The notes under the pieces were generated by a model that made no database searches, was not told the DNA's origin, and was given only the letters and a program-made list of their open reading frames with translations. Positions 8,369-16,954 of a DNA stretch of 45,719 nucleotides are shown here, one piece after another. Origin of the DNA: Haloarcula amylolytica JCM 13557 (GTDB lineage Archaea; Halobacteriota; Halobacteria; Halobacteriales; Haloarculaceae); the NCBI RefSeq assembly GCF_000336615.1, contig NZ_AOLW01000010.1, forward strand, positions 222,497 to 268,215, read 5' to 3'. The translations under genes were made by a program, and so were the position numbers. Each line of letters opens with the position of its first letter. Position 1 is the first letter of the stretch.

Positions 8369-9595
8369 ATGGCCGTCACAATCGTTGGGACGCTCGATAC
8401 GAAAGGCGAAGAGATAGGTTTCGCCCGAGATGTCCTTCGCGCGCAAGGCGTTGACGTACACATCATCGACACGGGCGTGGTGGGCGACCCGGAGATCGAT
8501 CCGGACACTACTGCGAGTGCGGTCGCCGAAGCGGGCGGCACCACGCTGGGGCACCTCCGGGACGATGCCGACCGCGGTGAGGCGATCGAAGCGATGGGCA
8601 AGGGCGCAGCGGCGATCGTCCAGCAGCTACACGATGCTGGCGACCTCGACGGTGTGCTCGGACTCGGCGGTTCGGGTAACACCTCGATCGCGACCACGGC
8701 GATGCGGGCGCTGCCGGTTGGTGTCCCGAAAGTGATGGTCTCGACGATGGCCTCCGGCGACATTGAACCGTATGTCGGTGCCACTGACGTGATGATGTTG
8801 TATTCGGTGGCTGATATTGAGGGACTCAACCAACTCTCCCGGAAGGTAATTGCTAATGCTGCCCTCGCGATGGTCGGGATGGTCACGAACCAGCCAGACA
8901 TCGAAGTTGAAGACCGCCCCACTATCGGGATCTCGATGTTCGGTGTCACCACACAGTGCGTCCAGACGGCTCGGGAGTATCTCGAAGAACGAGGCTACGA
9001 GACGATCATCTTCCATGCGACTGGGACCGGTGGGAAGGCGATGGAGGCCCTCGTGAGACAAGGCGTCATCGACGGCGTGTTGGACGTGACGACGACGGAG
9101 TGGGCCGACGAGCTTGTAGGGGGTGTGCTTGCTGCTGGCCCCGACAGGCTGGACGCCGCCGCGGAGACGGGCACGCCACAGGTCGTCTCGACGGGCGCGC
9201 TGGACATGGTCAACTTCGGGCCACGAGACTCCGTCCCCGAGGAGTTCGAGGGGCGGCACTTCCACATCCACAACCCACAGGTAACGCTGATGCGGACAAC
9301 GGCCGAGGAGAACGCTGATCTGGGCGAGGTCATCGCGAAGAAGCTCTCAGCAGCGAACGGACCAACCGCCCTATATATTCCACTTGGAGGTGTTTCGATG
9401 CTCGACGTCGAGGGAGCGGATTTCCATGATCCCGACGCCGACACAGCCCTGTTCGAGGCACTCAAAACAAATCTGGCTGAGTCGGTCGAATTGGTCGAGA
9501 TGGAGACCGACATCAATGACGAAGCGTTCGCCCGGGCACTGGCCGAGCAGCTTGACGCGTATATGCGGGCGGTAGATCTCGCTCCGGAGGAGTGA
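8369..9595 (+). CDS. Tm-1-like ATP-binding domain protein (UPF0261)
   Basis: A 408-residue UPF0261/Tm-1-like protein, the family that includes the N-terminal domain of the tomato Tm-1 antiviral protein. Visible family features are the opening VTIVGTLDTKGEEIGFARDV (residues 3-22), DGVLGLGGSGNTSIATTAMR, PKVMVSTMASGD, then FGVTTQCVQTAREYLEERG and FHATGTGGKAMEAL, the two alternating alpha/beta halves. ATP binding is known for Tm-1; the enzyme activity in prokaryotes is unknown. A GTG at 8363 overlaps the cupin stop, but the ATG at 8369 gives the conserved N-terminus. It is the last gene of the operon. About 200 nt without a convincing gene follow. Confidence 0.88.
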   Translation: MAVTIVGTLDTKGEEIGFARDVLRAQGVDVHIIDTGVVGDPEIDPDTTASAVAEAGGTTLGHLRDDADRGEAIEAMGKGAAAIVQQLHDAGDLDGVLGLGGSGNTSIATTAMRALPVGVPKVMVSTMASGDIEPYVGATDVMMLYSVADIEGLNQLSRKVIANAALAMVGMVTNQPDIEVEDRPTIGISMFGVTTQCVQTAREYLEERGYETIIFHATGTGGKAMEALVRQGVIDGVLDVTTTEWADELVGGVLAAGPDRLDAAAETGTPQVVSTGALDMVNFGPRDSVPEEFEGRHFHIHNPQVTLMRTTAEENADLGEVIAKKLSAANGPTALYIPLGGVSMLDVEGADFHDPDADTALFEALKTNLAESVELVEMETDINDEAFARALAEQLDAYMRAVDLAPEE

Positions 9596-9796
9596 TTACT
9601 GCTTCGAAGGAATCTCCGACACCGGACTGGTACGCCTGCTCCCAGCGTTGGTCACCGTCGGACCGTCAGTCATCGCGCACCGCCGCGAGCAGTCACGTCG
9701 AATTCGAGGAGAGACATACCGATACGGGGGACGAACGGCCGTAAGAGGCTTCGCCCTGTCGGAACTGTTTAGCCCGCGTTGCTCCTCGACCGACCA

Positions 9797-10051
9797 ATGC
9801 GAGTCCTCGATCGGCAGCCCTACTCCTACGTCCTGCTGGCCCGCGACGGCGAGTGGATTCTCACCTTCCTCCTCGGCGGACCGGTAGAGCGCGATGTCTC
9901 CGTGCGCTTGACGCCCGCGGAGGTCACTGCAATCGAAGACGGCGAGTCCTCGGCCACGGACTTGGTCGAGACCGTCCGCGCCGACCTCTCAGCGTACGAT
10001 GACAGACGGATCAGGCCGACGGTCTGGCCAGGGAAAACGGACGACGAATGA
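9797..10051 (+). CDS. Small hypothetical protein
   Basis: An 84-residue acidic protein I do not recognise. It opens MRVLDRQPYSYVLLARDGEW, which looks like two beta strands, followed by a helix-forming LTPAEVTAIEDGE region, and no membrane segment. Composition and length fit a real haloarchaeal gene. The frame is open to 9779, but the ATG at 9797 is preferred because the preceding residues are unlike the rest. It converges with a broken minus-strand small gene that ends 24 nt downstream. Similar YxxxLxRDGEW-type small proteins are common orphans in haloarchaea (impression only). No function is proposed. Confidence 0.6.
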   Translation: MRVLDRQPYSYVLLARDGEWILTFLLGGPVERDVSVRLTPAEVTAIEDGESSATDLVETVRADLSAYDDRRIRPTVWPGKTDDE

Positions 10052-10074
10052 GCATAGCGGTCCCACCAGTTTCG

Positions 10075-10392
10075 TCAGTGCTCTTCCGTTGCGAACGTGG
10101 CGTGTCGGTTTAGCGTCCGGACGAAGTCCGCCTCGTCGATAGCAGTCAGCGACTCGTGTCTGGATAGTTCCTCGCGGAGCCAGTCGCCGGCGCAGGCGTC
10201 GACGAACTCGGCCCACTCGTCGAGGCGGAAGTCCTCGAAGTCGTAGACGGCACCGCCGAGACCGTGCCCTTTTCCCTGAAAGAGTCAGATCTCACGGTCG
10301 TCGAATGACAGTCCGAGTTCCTTCGGCCACTCGGAACTGTGGTTGCTGTCGGGATTGTGGTCTGGACTCGAGAGGACGTAGTAGGTTGCCAT
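10075..10392 (-). pseudogene. Small gene with one in-frame TGA
   Basis: Reading from the ATG at 10392 gives a 105-codon frame ending at TGA 10075-10077, interrupted only by a TGA at 10285-10287 (codon 36, after the residues FDDREI). Both halves have coding character: MATYYVLSSPDHNPDSNHSS before, and acidic helical sequence (DFEDFRLDEWAEFVDA) after. A single change such as TGG to TGA would explain it. It starts 21 nt after the stop of the giant P-loop gene on the same strand, so it was probably the last gene of that operon. I do not recognise the family. Genuine readthrough or a sequencing error remain possible. Confidence 0.6.
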
Positions 10393-10413
10393 ACGGTGGA
10401 TTCTGCCAGTGGG

Positions 10414-13400
10414 TCACTCCGAGTAGTCCCCGGTCGGACGGTCGCCGCCGAAGACGGCCGCTTCGAGGGTCTCGCCCCCGGTCGCCCGGAGTGCCCGACC
10501 GAGCAAGTGGGTACAGTCTGCCTGTGCTCGGGGATTACCCGTCGGGAGCCTGTCGACGGCCCGCGAGAAGGTTCGTACCACGGCATCGTCGGCCCGGAAG
10601 ACGTTCTCCTCACTCGCACGCTCGACGGACTGAGACACGGCCTCGACACACGCCTCGACCTCGGCGGCTAGTTGGCTCTGCGTCGTTCCCGCGACTACGA
10701 CGTCGGCGTAGACTCCTTCGAGAAACGTCGCCGGGTCCTCGACGTGGCTCTCCAAGGCGAACGCCCGGAGGGCGGCATCGAGACGCCGGCGCCACGCTGG
10801 CGTCTCGGCTTCGACTGCCTCGACGTACGCCCGGGTGTAGACTCCCGCAACGAAACCGGCGGGATCGTCGGGGAGTTCCCGCGTCGCAGTTGCTTCCATC
10901 CGCTCCGAGCAGACGGCCAGCCACGCCTCGGTGTTGTCGTGGTCGGCATTCGTCTGCCCGACTTCGGCGAGAGCCGCCGCATACACCCGTTCGAGGACAC
11001 TCGCCCGCGCCATCCCGACCCACGCGAAGTCAGTTCGCTGTTCGGCGGCGACGACTTCGGTCACGCCGAAGCGAACTTCCGCAGGGTCGGCCTCGACTGC
11101 CAGCGCCAGTGCGGTCCCGAAGACCGAAGCGACGTAGTGTACGGGCTGCAGTGGGTACTCCGTCGCCGTTGCGGTGGTTTCGATCTGGGAGAGTACCGAC
11201 TCCACCAGGCGATCGTGCGTTCGCCCGCCGGCGTCAGTCCGAGTCAGCACTGCCAGGAGAACGGCCGCGTCCGCTTCCGCGAACGCGTCGAACCACTCCG
11301 TCTTGCTCGGTCCCTCGATCCCTTCTCGCGCTCCGCGGAACGCCCGGACGAGCGACCCAAGCCACTCTCCGGCCAGGTTCGCCTCGCCCTCTGCGGCCCA
11401 CCCTGTAGCTGCGTCGCCGTAGACCGAACGCAGGAACGCGACCGGATCCGAGACTAGGTCACCCGTGGCTGCCAGGTCCTCAATGCGCTCTGTCAGGCTG
11501 TCGAACCACATACTCTCGCTGTGTGGCGAAATCCCGTCGTCAGGCTCGGTGTCGTATCCCCGGACCTGCGTCGAGAGCGCCCCACGGTAGACCGCCCGAA
11601 GGTACGGCTCGACCACTGCTGTCGGTGCATCGCCCGCTACTCCGCGGGTCACGGTCGCGTCGTAGCGGTCGATCCAGTCCGCGAACCCTGGCGAATTCGG
11701 GAGTCTGAGGGCTCCTTTGCCGTAGGGGCCCGACTTGGCCACGTCTCCCTGTTCCACGATGGCTAGGGTCGCGAGCGCGCCGGCGTGGAGTGACGCACGG
11801 CACTCCCACTCGTCGTCGGGGACCTCCGAGTCAGCGATCGTATCGACCAGCCGGTGACACTTCTCGAACAGTCGCTCGGCACGGTCGAGGTCGCGGTAGT
11901 GAACGACGTGCCAGATTGCCCAGCTGTACGTGTCGACCACGAAGGATTCGGGGTGCTCGACGAACGACGACTCGGCCGTGCTCCGACAGAGTTGTTCGCC
12001 GGTCGCCACCAGCCACGGCTCGAATCGGTCCGCCGGACAGTTGTGGTCGAACACCCAGAAGCCGATTGCGCTCACGGACGCGACGTGTAACAGCTCGGCC
12101 CGGTTCTCGTCGTGCTGGAGCGACGTGGCCACGTCTCTCGCAGCAGCGTCGACCGCGTCAATCCAGACGGGGAGGTCGTCGGTCGGCATCTCCACACTCC
12201 CGAGGGCCCCGAGCATCGATCCGAACACGTTGCCGAGGAGGACGGACGCGTGACCGTCCTCGTACTCGGACGCTGTCTGGTCGACGAGCGCGATCACCGG
12301 TGCGAGCACCGCCTCGGCACTCGCCGACTCCTCGGCTCGTTCTACGAGCCGTCCGACAGTCTTCCCGTAGATCCGACAGAGCGGATACAGGCCGGGTTCG
12401 GGATCGATGGCGTTCCCGTCCACCATCTCGTGGAGCAGATGGTCGACCGTCGCGAGTGCCCCCTGATTCGGCTCTCCTCCGGCTTCTGGTCGGGCAAGCG
12501 TCGACAGGGCCGTCGTGACGGCGGTCACGATAGGTTCGACGTCGCCACCGACCGAGTCCCGACCGTGGGGAGTCGCGGTCTCGTTGGTCAGTGCCAGCGC
12601 ACGAACTGCAATGGCCTCGACCCACGCGTCGGCTGTCGGGTGCTCGCTCGCCACAGTCGCCATAGCAGTGCCCGCGACCGTTCCCCGGTACCTGATCGCC
12701 GCGTCCGTGTCACAGCGGTTCCCTGCGACGTCTCCGACGAGGTTGTCGACCAAGAGCAGCCACTCCCGTGCGGCGCTCGGCTGGGCGGTCCGTGCGACGA
12801 CAGCGACGGCCTCGGCAACGGCCTGCCCGACGAAGGCCGCATCGAGAGCACTGTCGGGCATGCCAGCGATCGCTGCCAGCGTACTCTGGCCCGCGACCGA
12901 ATCGACCGCGAGTGACCGACGGGAAGGGGTTCGATTTTCGGGCCACTCCAGCGCGGACAGCAGATCCTCGGCGACCGCCTCTGGCCTCCGATCGGCCGTC
13001 AGGTCAGCGTCTCCAAGGTCGAACTCGATACGGTCGCACCAGGCCTCGACGTCGTCACAGCCAGTCCGGTCGGCGAGGGCATCCAGATGCTCCCGTCGGT
13101 CGTTATCACAGAGCAGCACTGCACCGGAACAGACCCCTGCCTCGACCCAGTCAGCGAGCGCCCGAACGCCAGCGTCGCTCACGATCCGTGCTGGCTCGGC
13201 CCCGTACGTCGCGACTACGACTGCGTTGGGCGTGGCGTCGATTCCCACCCTGCTGTGGTTTGGCTGACGGAGGTCGGAGAGTCTGACCGTCGCTCCCCGC
13301 ATCGTAAGTGCCGTCGCAACGCTCGCTGTGAGCCGTCGCTTCCCGCTGGCTTTCGGTCCCGACAGGAGCACGAGCCCGCCATCGAGTGCGTCGACGACCT

Positions 13401-14595
13401 CGTCGACGCCGACCCCAGCAACGTCCCCGTCGGCTGCAGAGTTCTTGTCCGAGTTCGGGAACTCTCGGTCCGCCGCAGCCGCGTCTAACGCTGTTAGTCC
13501 GTTCCAGTGCCAGGAACCGACGAGGGGATCGGTTCCGTACTCGTCGGGCTCCATCGCGGCGTCGTCCAGCGACGACCCGATTGCTCGCATGGCTGCCAGA
13601 GCCGCATCGATTGGGGCACTCGCGTCGGCGATGGCTGTCTCCGTTTCGGACTGAGCCGTCAGGCGCTGACTGATCCTCGCTCGCATCGGTTCGGACCCGA
13701 ACACCCGAAGCCGCTCGACCGTCCCCGGCGGGAGATCGACGGCGATTTCGAGGGCTTCGGCAGCCCCGGCCAGCGGCCGATGTCGAACGAACGGTTCGAG
13801 CCACTCCGTGTCGTCATCTGCCAGCGACCTCGCGACGAGAGCGAGTGCGGTGGCGACCGCAGGCGACATTTCGACCGAGCTACAACTGCCATCCTCGGCA
13901 CAGGGATAAAGGGACGCGATGAGGTCGAGGGCGCCCTCGTCAAACGGTTCGACCGTGATGTCGCGGTCGGTAACCACCGCCCTGACATCGGGACCGGCCA
14001 GAACCGTTTCGGACCCATACTGCGAGAGCGAGAGGAAAGCTGCGGGCGTGACTGTCTCCTCGACGGTCCCGATCTGTTGCTGAAGCCGCTCGTCCTCGAA
14101 GTCATAGCCTGGATAGGTGACGCGTTCGACGAGGGACGTGCGCTCCCCGTCACCCAGTTTTGGTGGACGTCGCTGGCTGGTGAGTTCGCGGATTTCGGTG
14201 ATTGCATCGTGGCTCTCTTCGGGGGGCGTCCGAACCACGAGCACGGAATCGACTCGGTCGTGGAACGAAACGGGCGCGAGGTGACCGTGTCGGCAGAGCC
14301 AGTCGAGGCTCCGTGGCCGCGTCACGATTACTGCACCCCCGGAACGATCGAACAGGCCATTCAGCCTGTCCCGGTCGCCGCCGAGGTGCAAAACCGCCGA
14401 GACAAAATCGTCGACGACCACGAGTTCGTCGTCGTCGATAGCTGTTGTTTCTGCGAGCCGCTCGACGGACGGACCGACCCGCCGCAGGTGATGTGACTTT
14501 CCGACACTGGGTGCCCCGAGGACGAGTGTAACCTCACACGGGTCGACCGCGTCGCACAATTCGCCAGGCGTGACTTCTCGAACCGTTCCTTCCAT
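10414..14595 (-). CDS. Giant STAND-like ATPase with two P-loops and helical repeats
   Basis: The protein is 1393 residues from the ATG at 14595. The frame is open to a GTG at 14748 and an ATG at 14745, but those extra residues are basic and unlike the acidic remainder, and a TATA-like stretch lies inside them. Numbering from 14595, the first P-loop is GAPSVGKS (27-34), with Walker B-like ELVVVDDF (57-64) and a sensor-like AVIVTRPRS (88-96). A second, degenerate P-loop GPKASGKR lies at 413-420, followed by AVLLCDND. From about residue 730 to the end, roughly twelve degenerate helical units share a pattern F-(L/V)-x-x-V-(Y/F)-x-x-A. This build (NTPase plus long repeat array) resembles STAND signalling ATPases used in antiviral defence and regulation, but no effector domain is recognisable. 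Family unknown to me; the function is inferred. Confidence 0.7.
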   Translation of the reverse strand: MEGTVREVTPGELCDAVDPCEVTLVLGAPSVGKSHHLRRVGPSVERLAETTAIDDDELVVVDDFVSAVLHLGGDRDRLNGLFDRSGGAVIVTRPRSLDWLCRHGHLAPVSFHDRVDSVLVVRTPPEESHDAITEIRELTSQRRPPKLGDGERTSLVERVTYPGYDFEDERLQQQIGTVEETVTPAAFLSLSQYGSETVLAGPDVRAVVTDRDITVEPFDEGALDLIASLYPCAEDGSCSSVEMSPAVATALALVARSLADDDTEWLEPFVRHRPLAGAAEALEIAVDLPPGTVERLRVFGSEPMRARISQRLTAQSETETAIADASAPIDAALAAMRAIGSSLDDAAMEPDEYGTDPLVGSWHWNGLTALDAAAADREFPNSDKNSAADGDVAGVGVDEVVDALDGGLVLLSGPKASGKRRLTASVATALTMRGATVRLSDLRQPNHSRVGIDATPNAVVVATYGAEPARIVSDAGVRALADWVEAGVCSGAVLLCDNDRREHLDALADRTGCDDVEAWCDRIEFDLGDADLTADRRPEAVAEDLLSALEWPENRTPSRRSLAVDSVAGQSTLAAIAGMPDSALDAAFVGQAVAEAVAVVARTAQPSAAREWLLLVDNLVGDVAGNRCDTDAAIRYRGTVAGTAMATVASEHPTADAWVEAIAVRALALTNETATPHGRDSVGGDVEPIVTAVTTALSTLARPEAGGEPNQGALATVDHLLHEMVDGNAIDPEPGLYPLCRIYGKTVGRLVERAEESASAEAVLAPVIALVDQTASEYEDGHASVLLGNVFGSMLGALGSVEMPTDDLPVWIDAVDAAARDVATSLQHDENRAELLHVASVSAIGFWVFDHNCPADRFEPWLVATGEQLCRSTAESSFVEHPESFVVDTYSWAIWHVVHYRDLDRAERLFEKCHRLVDTIADSEVPDDEWECRASLHAGALATLAIVEQGDVAKSGPYGKGALRLPNSPGFADWIDRYDATVTRGVAGDAPTAVVEPYLRAVYRGALSTQVRGYDTEPDDGISPHSESMWFDSLTERIEDLAATGDLVSDPVAFLRSVYGDAATGWAAEGEANLAGEWLGSLVRAFRGAREGIEGPSKTEWFDAFAEADAAVLLAVLTRTDAGGRTHDRLVESVLSQIETTATATEYPLQPVHYVASVFGTALALAVEADPAEVRFGVTEVVAAEQRTDFAWVGMARASVLERVYAAALAEVGQTNADHDNTEAWLAVCSERMEATATRELPDDPAGFVAGVYTRAYVEAVEAETPAWRRRLDAALRAFALESHVEDPATFLEGVYADVVVAGTTQSQLAAEVEACVEAVSQSVERASEENVFRADDAVVRTFSRAVDRLPTGNPRAQADCTHLLGRALRATGGETLEAAVFGGDRPTGDYSE

Positions 14596-14826
14596 GTAAT
14601 TCCCCACGACGGACCCCGCCGACGACCGCGTCCGGATGGCAGACCCTGCCGAGTATATCTGTTCAGTACGCTTGCTGGAGAATATAACTGTTTGCTGTTG
14701 GGGTAGATATCCCCGAAGCCGATCCAGCCACCACTCCCCCGACATCACCTGACGATTAGCCCCCGGTGTCTTCGTCGTTGGCAGACCGTCCCTGTCGGCT
14801 CTGCTTCGGGTCGCTTGTCTGCGCCG

Positions 14827-15114
14827 TCAGGGCGGCGCATCCTCAGTCACCCCACGCTCAACTCTAATCTTGCCTGTGGAGGGATAGACTCGGTCGCCCG
14901 ACGAAACGAGAGCGATTCGCTCTCCCAGTGGGATGAACACTCGCTGTAGTGGTTCTATAGTACCAATTGAACCGATGTACACACTGATCGCACTGCCGCC
15001 ATGCGATCAGGTGTGCATTGATTTCCAATGGCTACTATACTGAAAGTTCAACTCTATGTTTGTGAGCGTCGCGTGTTCAGTCACATCGACGGTTGCCGAG
15101 GGGACGTGTTGCAT
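14827..15114 (-). pseudogene. Small ORF split by a MITE
   Basis: Reading from an ATG at 15112-15114, about 25 coding-like residues (MQHVPSATVDVTEHATLTNI and on) run into the MITE at 14955-15040 and meet a stop inside it. On the far side a frame resumes with PLQRVFIPLGERIALVSSGD, continues DRVYPSTGKIRVERGV and stops at 14827-14829. The element (86 bp) also shifts frame. I infer a former gene of about 65-70 residues interrupted by the insertion. No family is recognised. The rest of 14596-14826 and 15115-15274 shows no convincing gene. Confidence 0.35.
14955..15040. mobile_element. 86-bp palindromic MITE, copy 1
   Basis: This 86-bp element has imperfect terminal inverted repeats (CTATAGTACCAATTGAA at the left; the right end reads TTCCAATGGCTACTATAC), and most of it can fold on itself, with a GATCGCACTGCC/GCGATC centre. 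It matches the copy at 17227-17312 at 78 of 86 positions. It contains no frame for a transposase, so it would be mobilised in trans by a full element with similar ends. No clear target duplication is visible at these boundaries. It lies within a small ORF. Confidence 0.8.
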
Positions 15115-15274
15115 ACAGAATAGTTACTAAACGACTTGTCAGATAGTGCTAATATCACGGTGCGCCTCGTGGCCACCGTATTTGCGTATTCTGTCAAACT
15201 GCGTGGCGCAACGAGCCGCACTGCGTGGAGAATTCAATTTGAGCGAGTGTGCTCAACTAAGACGATCCTGCTGC

Positions 15275-16327
15275 TCAGTCAGATACATGTTTGAAACTCT
15301 GAATAGCGACTACGGTCTTGTTTTGCGACGGGATATCCCGGACACTGTACTCGTGTGGGTGCTGCTGTTCGTGTGGATATTCGGCCGGTTGTGGGACGTC
15401 ATACGTTTTGCTGCCTCGGAAATCGCTCAGGAACTCTCGGGTGAGCATCGGTTCCACGAACGCCAACTGTGACCCCTCTGTGTCACCGATAAACCCTTGA
15501 ATGAGTGTGTTGCTGAAGCTAGTAGGATCACCTCGGTCGTCGGGGCCACTTGGGAGTTCAGGCGCATCGTTGGGAGCTACGTGTTCACCCATGTCTGTGA
15601 TATACCGCTCGTCAGCGACGGGCGGAGGTGATCGCGCATACCCTTCTGGAAGTTGAGCGAAGTCGAAATTTGTCTCGATTCCGTCCGCTGTTTTGATATC
15701 GTACGGCGGAAGCTGAGGCCCCTCGACGTTATCCACTGTTGCAGGGTCACGCGTATGAAAGTGGATATCGAAGTGTGGCTTCTCCCACGCTCCTTTGCCA
15801 CCGAAATGGCCGTCCGGATTCCAGTTGAGTCCCAAGAAGGTAAACGGCGTGCCAGCCGCATCTGGGAACGGCACAAAGAACTGGAGTGACTGTTTGAAAT
15901 GGATCGTTGCCGCCTGTCCACTAAACCGATACTTATCAGTCTCCACAGGATCGTTTACCTCACTTATCTCTGTCTCGCTTGGAAGCCCCTCGAGTGCCGT
16001 GTGGTCGAACTCGACTCCGTGATACCTCGGCTCTCCTGACGGTGTTTCACTCGTGAATGTTCGCACCTCCCCGTTTCCGAGGGTGACTTTCCGTCCATAC
16101 TCAGTGATGCCACTCGGCGGAAAGCCCGCTGAGCGATTGTTGCTATCTCCAGAACCCTTCTCGTCGGACTGCACCTGTCTGGCAACTGGTGTGGCCAGAC
16201 CGACTCCCCCCAATATCGCACTTCCAACAAGGGTTGACTGAAGTAGCGTCCGCCGATTTAGCGTGAACGTCGACTGTGCTGCCGACTGACCCTCCTCTTT
16301 TCCTTTCGGGCCGGACTCTTCCACCAT
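15275..16327 (-). CDS. Tat-exported TTHB210-like (DUF5602-type) protein
   Basis: A 350-residue secreted protein. The N-terminus has a twin-arginine motif NRRTLLQ followed by a hydrophobic stretch (STLVGSAILGGVGLATPVA), with no lipobox cysteine. The mature part opens ITEYGRKVTLGNGEVRTF and continues to HGVEFDHTALEGLP, the pattern of the TTHB210-like/DUF5602 domain, and carries the histidine-rich strand KPHFDIHFHTR, which could bind metal. Members are uncharacterised exported proteins. A TATA-like element (TTAAAGTG on the minus strand, about 16353-16360) lies about 30 nt before the ATG, so the transcript is probably leaderless. It is monocistronic, and the DUF3592 gene upstream has its own ribosome site. 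Confidence 0.75.
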   Translation of the reverse strand: MVEESGPKGKEEGQSAAQSTFTLNRRTLLQSTLVGSAILGGVGLATPVARQVQSDEKGSGDSNNRSAGFPPSGITEYGRKVTLGNGEVRTFTSETPSGEPRYHGVEFDHTALEGLPSETEISEVNDPVETDKYRFSGQAATIHFKQSLQFFVPFPDAAGTPFTFLGLNWNPDGHFGGKGAWEKPHFDIHFHTRDPATVDNVEGPQLPPYDIKTADGIETNFDFAQLPEGYARSPPPVADERYITDMGEHVAPNDAPELPSGPDDRGDPTSFSNTLIQGFIGDTEGSQLAFVEPMLTREFLSDFRGSKTYDVPQPAEYPHEQQHPHEYSVRDIPSQNKTVVAIQSFKHVSD

Positions 16328-16354
16328 ACTGGTTAGATATAGCTCTATTTACAC

Positions 16355-16361
16355 TTTAAGC
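16355..16361 (-). promoter_or_regulatory. Probable TATA element of the TTHB210-like gene
   Basis: On the minus strand the sequence CTTAAAGTGTAAATAG precedes the ATG at 16327 by about 28-40 nt. The TTAAAG core is correctly placed for a leaderless haloarchaeal transcript. No Shine-Dalgarno sequence is seen in the short leader. Confidence 0.4.
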
Positions 16362-16459
16362 TGTGCGCGAATAGAACAGTCGTGTTTAGTTAAACGTATT
16401 CGGGCAGATCACACATGATGTCCAGTAACGACACGGACAGCCGAACAACGGAAGGGGAC

Positions 16460-16954
16460 TCAGAGCTTCTTCACGACAGAGAAGGCTGCAAAGAGGGTGA
16501 ATAATCCGCCAAGTCCAATAGCGATGATCGGTGCGTTCGACGTTTTGTTTTTCAAAAACGCATCTTCTGGCTCGTCTGGAGACACGTATGCAGTTGTCTG
16601 TGTCCCCTGTTCGTAAGAGTCGATCGCTGATTCGGCTGCTGACCGTCTCTCATAGTTCCGCTCAATATTCGCTGGGTATAGTTTTGTCCCGGTGTATGTA
16701 GTTCCATTATAGGTGTATTCAAATTCGACGTTCGGTTCGTACTTTACGCCCGGATTTGACGATGTTCCGCTATCCGTTTCGATACCGAGTTCCGTAATGT
16801 TCGCGTCCACTTCAACCGAGTTTCGAACTGCTTCAGTCTGCTGAACGTAATCGAATCCCCCGTAGCTAGCGATAGCGATACCGACAACGAGGTACAGTAC
16901 TGCGCCACCCAGAGTATCTGGACCAGTAACACGAAGCCCTGAATCGTTGGCCAT
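16460..16954 (-). CDS. DUF3592 membrane protein
   Basis: A 164-residue protein with two predicted membrane helices, one near the N-terminus (AVLYLVVGIAIASYG) and one at the C-terminus (APIIAIGLGGLFTLFAAFSVV). The part between is an extracytoplasmic beta-rich domain with YEPNVEFEYTYNGTTYTG, a run of strands, then a short segment ending TTAYVSPDEPEDAFL. This arrangement and the VxYxPxVxYxYxVxGxxYxG-type pattern are those of DUF3592 proteins, whose function is unknown. A Shine-Dalgarno-like GGAGGAGA at 16963-16970 (minus strand) sits 8 nt before the ATG, so unlike its neighbours it appears to have a leader. Composition is less acidic, as usual for membrane proteins. Confidence 0.8.
   Translation of the reverse strand: MANDSGLRVTGPDTLGGAVLYLVVGIAIASYGGFDYVQQTEAVRNSVEVDANITELGIETDSGTSSNPGVKYEPNVEFEYTYNGTTYTGTKLYPANIERNYERRSAAESAIDSYEQGTQTTAYVSPDEPEDAFLKNKTSNAPIIAIGLGGLFTLFAAFSVVKKL

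Noticed and set aside
10285-10287. In-frame TGA read as selenocysteine
   Set aside because: Haloarchaea are not known to use selenocysteine, and no insertion-element structure or selenoprotein family was recognised; mutation or sequencing error is simpler.
10305-11408. Plus-strand 367-codon frame under the giant ATPase
   Set aside because: Extremely arginine-rich, typical of a shadow frame in GC-rich DNA.
15146-15472. Plus-strand frame of 108 codons near the TTHB210-like gene
   Set aside because: Mostly antisense to the 3' end of that gene and cysteine/arginine-rich; not credible.
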